Shown: positions 47,361 to 59,799 of the stretch, piece by piece
How positions within the stretch are numbered: position 1 is the first letter of the stretch
How the letters are laid out: each line of letters opens with the position of its first letter
From: Fasciolopsis buskii
Lineage: Eukaryota; Platyhelminthes; Trematoda; Plagiorchiida; Fasciolidae
DNA length: 64,000 bases
Reading direction: 5' to 3'
Assembly: GCA_008360955.1 (NCBI GenBank)
Contig: LUCM01005832.1
Coordinates: 53,285-117,284 of the forward strand
Notes under the pieces: model-generated
Told to the model about the DNA's origin: nothing
Database searches by the model: none
The model's input: only the letters and a program-made list of their open reading frames with translations
Program-made: the position numbers and the translations under genes

Positions 47361-50300
47361 ATTTAATAATAATGACAATAGTAATAATGATGTTTAGTTT
47401 TCAATGTGCGAGAATCATGCGCATAGTAAGCTGAAATTTATACATGCATGATGAAAATGAAATGTAAATAATAATAACAATTTCTATTTCTCTGAAGGTG
47501 TCAAGGCACGCAGTGCACCTGATCGTGACGTGCAACGATAGCAATAAAAAATATGATTCTGTATATTTCTCGATTTGCGAGAGGCATGCGCAAGACAAGA
47601 TCAAATACTTACAAGGATGATGCACGAGAAATGTAGATGATTGAATTCGAATGGGATAAGGGGTAGGAGAAATATTGAGTTATTGCAGAAGCTCGCTGGA
47701 AGGTCATTTGAGATACTGCAAAGCAATAGGGGAAGTACAAGTATGCCACTGAAAAACAAAAAAATAAATAACTCAATTTTCAAGACCGAAAAAGAGTTTC
47801 CTGTAACTGTTTGCAAGCAGCGGGCTACAAGGCATTTCGTGTTTAATTGCACTAGATGTGCTCATTGCTGGTGCACAACATGGACGGAGCCCAACGGTGG
47901 ATACTGATATAGGGCTAGAAAAACCAAATGTCTGGAGCGTTACGTAATAGACGGAAACGTTAGGTTGAAGAGACGACAAGCAGTGGTAATGCGGTAATTG
48001 GATGGAAGTGGTGGAAACCACTCGGAACGTCAGGTAAATTGGATAAGATACGTATTTGACAACAAATGGCCAGAAAAATGCTGAGGGCAGAGGAAGACTC
48101 TCAAGATTGTTTCAAACTATCTGGAGGAAATTTACGAAGCTTCGATTATGGAACTCCCAAAAATAGTGATCATATTTACTTACGGATGGCGGTAAGCTGT
48201 ACCCTGAAGTGCCTCAGATAAGAGAAATTTTGTGTAAGATTACCCCTTAAATACACTAGCCAAGAATGACCTCTATGCTGTCATTTACGTTGTCGCATCT
48301 TTTGATCTTAGTCAGCAGTACGGGTAGGGAATATGAGGTGCGCAATCCGTTCTGGAGACAGCAGCAATCGCGGTTTTGCTCGATCGCAAAAATGCGAGTT
48401 CAGGTATCCAGTGCGATAATCCGCGTAGTTTCGATTGAACAAGCCAGAACTCGAGCGCCAGTTCTAGCTAACAGGTTCCTAATAGGAATGATAGGGTAGC
48501 AGATTTGGAATCGCCATTACGAGGACGGAAGCGTTAGCAGTGCGTCTGCTGCGGATGCGAGATCTGAAACGGAAGTCAGAGAAGTAGTCTGGCTTGGGTG
48601 CCAGCTTGGGGTTATGGTGATTATTGGATCGCGACAAAATACCTGCAGCATAGTGCATCTATTCCGTAAAATGTGGTAACTAGAATTGGGCTATGATAGC
48701 AGCTTATGGGTATTTGACGGTTTGANGCTACGAAGAACGACCTATTCAGCCCTGCCAAGCCAGTAAAGAGGATAAGATGACATGAGGAGCTAGGAGTACA
48801 CAAGCTGAAGGTGTTTAAAATCACGGAATATGATGAGAGCATGGATCCGTCAAGAAGTCCGTTGACACTTTCGTCAGCCCACATTGGGAGAAGCTCAAGG
48901 GTTAGTTGCTTAAGCCACTGGCAAAGAGGGTACATCACTACGAGGGAAGTCAAAAAGTGCATTAGTGGGGGCGTGCAAGAATGTGAGGAAGTAAGAGATG
49001 AAGCCGAATCCCAGATGATCTCAGCAAAGAATTGGTCACGAACTAGAATTCTAACCCATGTTCGTGAGCCTCGTCCAGTACAATGTTAGCTCGTGTCAGG
49101 TTAATTAAGAACATAGAAAAACGTAAAAGGCATACACAACAGCGAATGATATGCATCCTAGGTCATATTTGTAGATTAAGTGCGCAATCGGTAGCGACTT
49201 TACACGCGCGGAATTTGAGATCGACGGGGACATCCTGATCCTGCCACTTTGCGTTTGTTGTGAATGCCGCCATATGCAAGCAGCAGGGGTTTGGGTCGAC
49301 GACACCACTGGTAGTTCCTTTATCGTGGTGAGAATCCAGATAAATGGATACAGACACGTAACTGGGCATAGTAGAGTGGACAGCGAATGGGGAGAAAGGA
49401 AACGTCCTTTAGCATGGAACAGAAGATTAGGAGGCCGTTTCTGGATGAACGCATAGTCTGGAATATTGGTATTGCAGTTCATTTAAGCAGTTGGAGGCGG
49501 TGGCATGGGATAACAATTTTGTGGTTGCATGTTTAGTTTACGAGGTTTGTGTTGCTAATTTTGATTTCTTGGTTTTCAGCTCTGTCCAATGGTGGAGCTA
49601 GATTTGGAAACGAATGGGCGGGTGGATCAAATACGGCGATGTCTGGTGGACTCTTGTCGGAAGCCACATTTTGTTTCCAAATTTGGCAAGCCGGGATGAA
49701 TGTTCATGGAAAATGATGGTCCCCAGCCGTTTTGATGAAGACTTTTCGGATGTATGCAACAAGACCGCTCTCATCAAATGCCAATAGAAATCTTTCCACG
49801 TGAGTTCTATTCGTCACTTATGTTTGGGTCGGAAGTGCTTTGGGAAGGATTAAAATGATGCCAGAACTAAAGAATGCACGTGAAGCATGGGGGTCTGATA
49901 TCTGTTACCACAACAGTGCTGGTAGTTGGAGCTTACCGGGTGCTGGTCCCACAACCAGAAAAACACCCTTTAGGGTTGAAAACAGAATGTGTAATCCGCC
50001 AAACTCGCCCCGCACTATTGTGAAAACGCAAATATTCTCAGGGGGTGGACGAAAGAATGTGAATATAGTTTGGGTAGGACGAGCCTCATACCGGGTTTCA
50101 CGGAGTGGATAATTCAAGGCAGGCGGAAGCCGCGGTAACCAGAGTAAGAGGGGACTGTATATTATCTACCTAATTTTAACGGCCTGGAACAAAAAGAAAA
50201 GGAATGAGCGGCGGTCCGGCGTTACCGCATGCTGCGAATTAAGAAGCGATCAATCGTGCCAGCGGCTCAAAATGGAAAGATATTGAGGTGTATAGTTTAG

Positions 50301-50560
50301 TTCAAAAAATTTATGAGGGTGATGACTTATGCTGTCCGAGGTTCGGGTTAATAGCTGAATCGAAACATATCCCGGCTGACCAGGCATGTGGATCGCCTAC
50401 GCACATAAGAAGGGGAAAGCTATTCGGTAACTGGGGGGTAGCACGAACAACTGCAGTATATATGAATTACGAACCAGGCTATAAGAGGCAGAGTAGCGCA
50501 GGGAATGGTGTGCAAAACATGAACTACAGTTTAGTCTAGGAGGTCGTGCCGCTTAATCCC
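47361..50560 (+). repeat. Dispersed repeat U1, copy 1
   Basis: Segments here match, in the opposite orientation, the U1 copies at 56.2-57.1 and 59.8-61.3 kb. The clear matches are 47560-47910 with 60850-61290, and 49560-50250 with 59890-60620 and part of 56300-57050. The unit begins with an AAT-rich stretch and two tandem modules containing CATGCGCA (47414 and 47584). The piece at about 48050-49550 has no counterpart in the other copies. I find no known domain in any frame, and the type of element is unknown. Confidence 0.6.
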
Positions 50561-51219
50561 AAGAATTGGTCAGGCCTAGGGGCATGATGAAAGCAGACTG
50601 TCACAGGGGAGAACAAAAACCTTTTAGGGCTCTTTGTTCACGGGGGAGGAGGATATAGGTTCGAAGTATCTCAGATGGAAGGGAAGTGTTGATTGGGGGT
50701 GGAGACGAAAGAATTCAAGATGTCGACCTTGTGCCTGCTGGAGAGAGTCATTTAAACTTGTCTGAGACACGGTGATTTAAACGTGTAAAACTTATTTGCA
50801 TAAGGGAGGCGATGGTTGTGACTAAAAAATTAAGGTGATATTGGGAGTGGGTATTTCAAGTACCATGGTCGAGTAAGGAGACCCCACCGTTTTGGTGTTT
50901 GGGCAGCTCTGTACTTGACAATCGCAATTTGGTTTGTAGATCAAGAAAAAAAGGGTTTCTGTGGGGTATCGAGGTGTCTAAATGGAATGCGCGGAGATCG
51001 AAGAAGAGTGAGGAAGACGTCAACACTTCAATGTAATTTCGGTTTTTTATGTGACGGTCTAATTAAGGTGATCTATTTCCTTCTTCCACGGTGAACAAGC
51101 CCGTACCGTGGATGTGTTTTCAGAAACCCAATCTCGTTGCAGATACTTGACCCTCAAGGAGGTGTGAGTAATACAGAAGAATGAGAAATGGCACAGTAAC
51201 CACCCAACTTATTTCTTTT

Positions 51220-53946
51220 TTAAATGCTATGCATGATGGTGATGGGATGCGCGACTGCCGGGGGGAATTTGTTCCGTAAAGACAAATAGTCACCGGTAAA
51301 GACGTTTGCTCTGACAGGTGTCTCTGGCACTGGAAATGTATTTATTAACTCTGTATTTCGAAGGAAGTATTGTAGAAAGCTTCTAACACCAAGTGCCGAG
51401 TTGCAGCTGTTCGCTGTTAGTACAATATTGAAGAGCACTAGATTTGCCGTAATGCGTCTGAGCCACAAGGGATCCAATTTCAGCGACTTACAGCGATCCA
51501 CGCAATTTACGTTTTCAGAGTAGCCAATCAACCACTTGGCAAAGGTACGCTGGACGTTTTCAATCGCCACTCTGTCACACTGCCTCATGTTAGAACAGAC
51601 TAGAGAGCCATGCTCCAGAATGAGGTCTGACACGGGCCCCAAAAAAGGGTAGTTTGCTCCATTCCAACTCTAGAGTTCCTCGGGGTAGCTCTGCTAATTT
51701 ATTTGGTTTCCCAACTTTTGTGAGAGCATGCTCCGTGAAGTCTAAGTTGCGAGAGTAATTTAGGCCCAGGTTGCGGACTTGATAGTTAACGGGGCTGATT
51801 TGGTAACCTATTTTGTGTTCCATTTTTGGGGTATAACGCACTCGAACCCCATGATGCTGCCTTTTCAGCAAAGAATTTCATCATCCACTCTGTTGCCCGG
51901 GAACTTAGTGACGCTAAATCTTGCGACATGTTACCTATGGTGGACTCTAGGGATTCAGTGGAAAAGTGTGGATGATTTTGATGTCGCCGGAAAACAGAAA
52001 GGTGGCGCCATTTCGGATAACCTCAAAGACATTGTTGACATACAACAGAAAGATTGGAGGACCTAGTGCGCTGCACTGGATAACATCACCGGACTTTAAT
52101 CTAGGTTCAGATTGGAAGTGATTCACTTGAACTACCTAGTTTCTATATGACATGTGATGAGTGTTAAAATGCCCCCATGATGCCGACAGATTCGATTTTT
52201 GTGGCAACCTACGGTGGGATTTCGTGAAAATTCTTTGAAACCTTCAAATACTTTACTATAATTAACCTTGCGATGTTCAGGGCCTTAGTGATATGATTAA
52301 GGTACTCAGTTAGGCATCTGGCACGTTATATTTTTCGAAGATCACCACTTTGTGCAGTGTCAATAAACTCATATTTCAGAAGATATCCTTTATTAAACTC
52401 TCCGTAATTCTGGAAATATAGATGTGTGGTTTTTGGGCAGTAATTTGCAAAGCCACGGCGTGTGCTTTTTTTGTTAACCGGAAAGATCACAGATGTTTTC
52501 CACTGTGACGGGTATATGCGGCATTGAATGGACAAGTTGCAGATGTTTGCCAATGTTACTTAGTTGGTGCTCTCACCAAGAGCAAAGGCAGTGTGAGGTG
52601 GTGAGTCAGGCCAAGGGTGGTCACCAAAATTTTTTAGTAACCGCTGGTATATTTCTTTTGGGAGAAATTAGGTTGTTTGGTACGACTCTGTAATCAGGTA
52701 AGGCAGGGAGTGAGTGGCGGAATTACCGTCATTTACCATAGCAGATGCAAAGAAATCACCGAATGATTCTACAACCTGTGGATTGCTAACATAAATATCA
52801 TTGTAAATGATGCAAGAACTTCAGTGGCTAAGGACCCGGGGGGAACTTCTGCGTTTTAGCAGTTTTGCTAGCGTTGCGTTTGGGTTGGGCTGGTCTAAAG
52901 CCAGTAGCTCTTGATTTTTTCTGTGGTTAGACGATTTATTTACAGAACCAATGAAAAATCTGTGGTCCTATCAAAGTCCACTTAGAGTTTGGCAAGCTTA
53001 CTCTTTATTCGGTCGCAAAAAGTTCTTCCACGGGACATGCGCAAACTGTGGGACGGTGTACTTTCATCAAGGTACTTGTGCAGGCTAGAATATAACTGGC
53101 TAGTGGCCACTTGCACTTCTCGTGTTGGAAAAGAATAGTCCCAATTTGAGTTTCAGACTATAATAGGTGAACCATTTCAATTCGCACTGGGGTAGGGCCT
53201 TGGGTTTGGCGAGTGGTACCCATTTAGAAGAAGCAATATAAATGAGCCCGTAACAGGCAGATGATCATATCCATGGAAACTAGCTTCAGTGGACTTTTGA
53301 ATGTGTTAATTCTATCGCATATATCAATTCAAGAATATTTCGGTTCCTTGTAGGGTCGGTTACTTGTTGGGCTCAGCCACCTGGATAAATACTTTCAAGG
53401 AAAGAGTGCATGTAATTTGTGGCAGAAGGCGTGGACCAGCATATGCCGGGTGCAGTGAAGTCCCCAGCGATCAGCCTGGGACTTGGTAGGCTTGAAGCAG
53501 TATTCATCTTTTCGGTTATCAGCAAAAAATTATTTTGACGGGAACTAGGGGCCGGTAGACCCATCGAATCAAAATTCCTTCGTTCTCAAATTCAGCTCTA
53601 CTTAAACAGCCTCCTGGGTGGTGTTCAGCTTGGGATCTTGACATAACTTGCTTGGTATGGATTCTCTGACATAGACAAGTCAGCCACATCCACGCTGGGT
53701 TTGTCGGCTTTTCCTGAAAGACTTGCAACCGAGAATGGTTACGGCGTTTTCTGAGATGTGATCATTTAGCCACGTCTCAGTGATTAGTATGAAATCAAAA
53801 TTTGACGAGAGTGTGAGAAAACGGATACATTTAATTTTTGTTAGCATGGAAGGAGCATTAAATAAAAGTAGCGAAAATTTTCTGGGCGCGCCCTCACCAG
53901 TACCTAATGTCATGGTTGGTGAACATTGGTTTCTCACTGGTTGCAA
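51220..53946 (-). pseudogene. CR1-like LINE ORF2: endonuclease and reverse transcriptase, inactivated
   Basis: Reading the minus strand from 53946, the EEP endonuclease appears first: SLLLFNAPSMLTKIK, FILITETWLND, then GVVYRPPSSRQN in a shifted frame and LIAGDFTAPGICWS near 53480. The RT begins near 52550 (SIQCRIYPSQWKTSVIFPVNKK). The catalytic position follows (FSGD instead of FADD, 51983-51994), then VRNLGLNYSRNLDFTEHAL and ENVQRTFAKWLIG, and the frame ends at 51220. The layout is that of CR1/Jockey-type LINEs. Frameshifts, stops and the altered active site show that it is inactive. The 3' UTR is not delimited. Confidence 0.8.
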
Positions 53947-54329
53947 GTCCTTAGGTAAACCATCATTTTTACTTACAAATAGAATTTTAAAATTTTTCTA
54001 CTTCCAATTTGTGGACTCTTGAGTTGGAGGGTTTTGCATCATTTGAGTAGGAAGCATCATTCCAGAACATAGCGATTTGAAATTGGCGGTAGATGATCCG
54101 CCAGGCGATCTGAGAAAGACATCAGGTTGATGGTTTAGTGTTGGGCAGGGTGATATAATCCATGATCGCTACATTCAGCCTCAGTGGAAATTTCCCTCAT
54201 GGCCATGATTCCCAACCCGCTTTGGGGTACATAGAATGGGTGAACTGGGACGTACACAAGGGAGGTAGGGTGGGGTGGGCGGGTCGGTGAGAAAAAAGGG
54301 GTTAACCTAAACGGGATAGTGTTGTGGGT

Positions 54330-55700
54330 TAGGGGGCTTGGTCGGGGGTAAGGAAGATGCCGCTAGGCGGGAGATGCCAGTGGGTTTTGTCCATATCACA
54401 TAAGGCTGCCATGTTGGCAGTAAATTTCATTCCATCGCATGTTGGTACCGATGGAGATGGCGGTTGGGCTCGATGTAGCGGGACGGGGTAGTGCATGATG
54501 GTATCCACGAAAGGTGGCGTGTTCATAGGAGTTTTGCCAAATGGTTGCCCATGTACAGGAAACTGGGAAGCTGTTCTAGGGTGTTGGGGTAATAACCGGT
54601 TAACCTGAAGGCTTGGGTCAGCCTTGTACATTTTGATATCTCACAGGTTATGGAGTGGGTCGGCTTAATCACTATCGAAGTACAAGTCACTGGGCCAGCT
54701 CTACTTAGCTTTTTATTGATTGGGGCGCATTTTGGTCTCTTGGTAGTCGTTTGTATTAGTGGTATCCATTTTGACGGGAACTTTGGGGTATGCTGGGTGG
54801 GTTCAGAGCTGGGATTAAAAGGGGCACTGTGAACAATTTTAGATTTAGGGGACAATGTGGGCAGGCTGGACGCTGTAACTATACCAGCCGCATCGTTTGC
54901 AGACTTTTGCCGGGGTTTTGAAGGGGGGTTTTGAGGGCTGCCGCGGTGATTGAAATCCTAACGGGGATGTTCCAAGGTGCAACGTTTTGCGTTTTGGTTG
55001 AAGGGGCGTTAGGGTGATTTTTTCAAATCTACTCCATATTTTAGAGAGAGTTTGGGGCCTGGAGTTTCCGAATCTAGGTTTTGTGGTTTTGGAGCAGAAC
55101 AGAGAGACAATGGTCCTTATCTATAGGGGAAGGTGTACTTTTTTGGAAGCAAATTACCTCTGGCTGGAGCTGCGTTTTTTCCTCCGTAATCCCGACAGTT
55201 TTGCACTGGGTATTAACGGCAATGGTACCTTCCTTGAGGACACACTCATGGGCAAATTGCGCATTCTGGAATTGTATTAGGAGCGGACAGGATTTCTGCT
55301 GGATCATTTTCGTAATCGCACAACGTCCAGGGTAATGATCTATACCACACGTGTTCGGTATAGCTTGCTTGATAACCTCTAGTTGTCGGCAGTCTGAGAC
55401 ATTAAATATTATTATGGATTGTTTAGTGTTTTGACCACGTCCAAGTGATTCAGACGACACTGAATCAATGAATCGACTAGCCCCAGCAAGGTCTTGTAAG
55501 GAGGGATTTGAAGACTGCGATATGAGACGGAAAATTGGAGCTAGCTTGGCGATCGCTGCCTTCGCTGAAGTCAGCTGGGTAACAGCAATGATCAATCGTC
55601 TTAGTTATTTCATAAATTACATCAACCAGCTTTACCGAGCTGTTGTTTGCGATTTAGGTAAGGATCCTGTCCTGCCTGTTCTTTTGCTGGGCATTTTTGC
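54330..55700 (-). pseudogene. CR1-like LINE ORF1, broken
   Basis: Immediately upstream of ORF2 on the same strand lies a decayed ORF1. A likely start is MPSKRTGRTGSLPKS near 55685. A frame of 173 codons (55074-55595) includes SIIIFNVSD and CPLLIQFQNA, resembling the nucleic-acid-binding part of CR1 ORF1 proteins. A Pro/Thr-rich part follows (54329-54855). ORF1 of such LINEs binds element RNA. Several frame changes separate the parts. Together with ORF2 this is a nearly full-length, though dead, element of about 4.5 kb. Confidence 0.6.
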
Positions 55701-56224
55701 ATGGTTTTCCTGCCTTAAGGTGAAGTTTGAGTGAGAAAAACGGGCTACAAGAAAGAGAAAAAAATGCCGTGGGAAAAATATGCAGAAAAAAATGGGGAAT
55801 TTTTCTGAGCAAAACACAGGGTTTTTTACCAAAAGGTAAGTAGGCAAACTGGGTAAGGCTAGGAAAGCGAGTTCCGAGAAATTTGAAACCGTGCGCTGAC
55901 TCACCACAGTTACGTGGGAACAGCTGAGTCTCCGTACCTCATGTTAGAGCCCCACTCCCATACTCTCTTCAAACTGCGGAACCCACCACAATTCTCTCAA
56001 TCCCAAAGACTTTCGTAAGAGCCAACTTCTTTATTGTTAAATGTTCGTCGTAACGGAACAAACTCCCCAACATTTACGCATTTTATCATCATCTATTGCA
56101 CTTAAAAACGAAGTAGGTCTTTACTGTACCTTTTCTCATTAACCTATATCAGCCATACCCTTCTAAGGATCGAGTGTACGAAACTGGATTGGGCCTCCGG
56201 AAACCGCACCTTTCCGCTTATTGC

Positions 56225-57140
56225 GGAAGGGAAAGTAAATTTTGGATAACATTATACTTGCTAGTACTTTCCTTTTCTCAGCCGCTGGTAAGCTTTCTCG
56301 CTCTTTAATCCGTAGTTGGCAGCTAGGCCAGATCGCCGTCCGTTTTTCCTCTATCTTTCAGGCCGTACAGTTCTGCTTGGAGCAAAACGCTTGCTGCATT
56401 CTCCGGCTACCGCGATTTTGGCTCGCCCGGGATCATTCACTACTGGAACAATGGTCTCCCTTCTCCTACCTACACCATATTCGCGTTCCTTCCTCCAACT
56501 CCCGAGTAAAACGGCGTTACCACAGTAGTGCGGGGCGTGGTCAAATCCACCGCTTTAACCGGCGCCCATCGGGCGAGCATCCCGACTGTAGCAGTTTGCA
56601 GGTGCGGAGAGGTTGGCGAATTATACCTCCTGTTTTCACTCCTCAACGGTGATTTTAAGGATGGGTGGCCAGCACTCGGTCAGCCCCACCCACTAGCACT
56701 GTTGTGGTAAATAGCACTCTAGTCCTATGTTCACGTGCACCATTTTGTACTGGCTTCCTCTTGCTCCTTCCCAAAATATTTTTGACAAAACCATACAAAA
56801 CGGACTCACGAGAGGTAAGTATTTTCATTGGCACCCGACGTGAACTGACGTTCAAGATGCACCTCGCCATTCGAAAACAGCTGAGGACCATCATTTCTCA
56901 TGAACTTCTTTTCTGCTCTGCGAATTTTGGCGACAAAGCGGTGTTTTTGGAAACTGTTTTCCACACGAGTCCAACAAACACTGCTTGATTTGATTCCTGT
57001 TCCCCTTCTTCATTCCTAACCCCTCTTCCATCACTGGACCTAGCGGAGTTTCATGGAAGCAAAATTTCTCAAAACAAACCTCGTTGATTAGTCATACGAC
57101 TACACAGTTTCCATTCCGTCTCAGCTGCCATCTTCTTTGC
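56225..57140 (-). repeat. Dispersed repeat U1, copy 2 (partial)
   Basis: This matches copy 3 (59830-60680) in the same orientation over nearly its whole length. For example, GGTGGCCAGCACTCGGTCAG occurs at 56664 and 60223, and the stretch around CAAAACGGACTCAC occurs at 56800 and 60356. The two-module head is absent. No protein domain is visible. Confidence 0.75.
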
Positions 57141-59799
57141 CATAATTTGGTTAAATCGCATACCCCAGATGAAGGACAGAGCCTGTGGACCTCATTTTAA
57201 CACTGCAAGAGGCAAGGTGGCGGATGCAATTCAGGGTTGCTTTCTATAACCTTCTTGGGAGGGCTATATAAAGAGAGAAATACTGGAAAAGATATTTCGT
57301 TGGAGGAATTTATCTCTGGACACGCTTGTATATTAAGTAACAAAACCAGCCTCTATTGTACGGATGGTGGGCATTGACCCATCATAACCGTTACCCCGGT
57401 CAAAGAGTACCATAACTACGTTGACTCTGCGAGGTCTGGGGATTTCATCTGCGACAGCTCTCTAAGAAGGAAGATTGAAACATCCTGCCTTGATTTGGAA
57501 GCTGGAGGCCTAACGAATTGTCGTGATCAATTTGGCCGCCAATCGTCGAGAACTAGGGCTACTCTAGATTGCGGTATTCTTATAGGACAGCCTTTTAAAC
57601 CTTGTTCCATGTCATCGTCATAGAACGGGTTGAGATCTCAATGTATGTACGTCATTGACCGCGAATCAATCTTCCATGACTTTTGCCAGCTCGTAGATAC
57701 CAGGATAGCCTACAACAACTTCTCTTCAGTTCCTCGTTCCAAACTCTTAGAGTGACGACTGATGGGTTGAGGGTTGACGTTGCGTCAAGCAAGGGAAGGT
57801 AAACTTTGATCGGTGAGAGGAGTTGGAGTTTGATGTATGGAAATCAGCACAACCTTGCAAGTTTTTCCGAATCCCAAATTTGTCAGTCACGGTCAGCTGG
57901 AAATTGGCGATGAAATTAGCACTATTTCGTTTGTCTTGAAATGCGTCGTAAAGTCTGTTCCCAGATAAAAGTTAATATGGGTTAACTGTGAGCAGCAGCA
58001 TCATCGATTGCTCCAAGAATCCACCTTTAACCGAATGGTTATTACATCTTTCCAGATATATCCCAATATCAATAACTGAGTTAATTAGGTGGATCTGTCC
58101 GCGGAACTGAATAATTGGAAGTGAAAACAAAGACACACGATTAAACGGATCAAGCTTCTTAGATCGAATGTCAGACATTTTAGATCAAGGTTCTACCAAC
58201 AAAAATCAATTGGCAAACAGTCGTATATGTTTCAGGTCAGGGTTGTCGTGGAAGCTGAAAGCCGGGGTGAATGGCAAACCTAAAAATAAAGAGGAACCTC
58301 AACAACTGTGTTTGCATTGCCGACGTCAACTCTACCGGTGATAAAACCTCTGCGATCCAAAAGCCAATGTCACTGCTGGAAACACCACGAAAATTGGCAA
58401 TCTGAGCTACGATCAACAAAAATGTTTCAATCCCCGGATGGTGACGATATTACCCAATTCTTCTTAATCTTGGATAAGGCCCGTAGGCTAGTCTAGACCG
58501 ATCACGCGACACTGCATCAGATGAGAACAATAGCAAATGCCGTGCGCTGTCTGTTTATGCAAACCAATGATTAATGAAGTGGAACGAAGTGGATAATTCT
58601 GGATGCTTCGAACGAAGAGCTAGTTACAGTCCGAGAAAAAGCCACAGTTGGACTTACAAGCGCCAGTGACTTCATAAGAGAGTGAATGAAATCTGGAGAG
58701 GATACTCCACAGTCAATCCGAACAATGGAGTGATATAACAGCATTCATGGTGGGTGGAACGCTTTGTGAGACGTCTCCAGCGGTCAAGAATGTCCAGAAG
58801 GAACGAGCTCATGTGAAAAAATAAAATCAACATCAGCTGAAATGCAGCAGTCACTAAACTTGAAAAAACCACGTAGGCAAATGACAAGGGCTAGCTAGCC
58901 CTGTTCGGGAAATGGACAAAGGTTAAATGAACAAAGGTGATAGCGGAAGTGGACAACGAAATCATTTGAATTCTACAAACACAAACTTTAAGGTCATATA
59001 CGTGACCGGCATGTGTCTCACTGGGGTTTTATAATCGTAATTACGTGCTGTTCCACGTCGGCTGCATCTTACCGTTCCCCTGCCTCCAAAATCGTTACCT
59101 ATTGCTCAATAGTCTGACTTCATATCCATAAACCTTATCGTTATAACTGCGTATAGGGCGGCGCGCCCATAGCCCTCTCCCACCAACTCACCTTACTTAT
59201 TCCAACACCGTCGCCAACAGGATGTAGCAACCATAACCTGCAACCGCCTTCTAAAAAACATTCACTGTCACCCTCACTCTTAGTTTTCATCAACTCTTCT
59301 CTTCATGCAAATGCCTGGCCCGTAGAAATCACCTTGTTTCTGACGACCCCAAACGATAACCTCCAGACGAAAGAAGGCAAACGTCTTGGATTCTTTCTTT
59401 CTCAAGCCTCATCGATATCTGTCGATTTTCGCCAATTCAGTCCACAAACTATCGTCACGAATATAGAGTCCCATGTGGTATCCTCTCTCCCCATAGTGAC
59501 CGTTAAAATCTACCATACCCACTGGCCCCGACCATTTCTTGCTTCGAAATATAATCTTTGATTTCCAAGTGGAATTTAGTCAATCCCTAGTGCATCTATC
59601 TTTGTATTTCGATCATTATTTATATCAGCAGCAGTTATTACTTCTCTGTCCTATTAAATACCTGCTCATTCTCTTTACTCATGGTGTAGACGATCCTACC
59701 AAATACCGTTCCATTCTGTTTACTTATAGCGCAGACGATCCATACATTATACTAGCCAGCCCACCTATTTAAATACATGTATATGTACATAAAAAAGAA
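57141..59799. other. Unidentified stretch between U1 copies 2 and 3
   Basis: I see no gene, RNA or recognisable repeat. Open frames are short (under 80 codons) and without domains. Confidence 0.5.
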
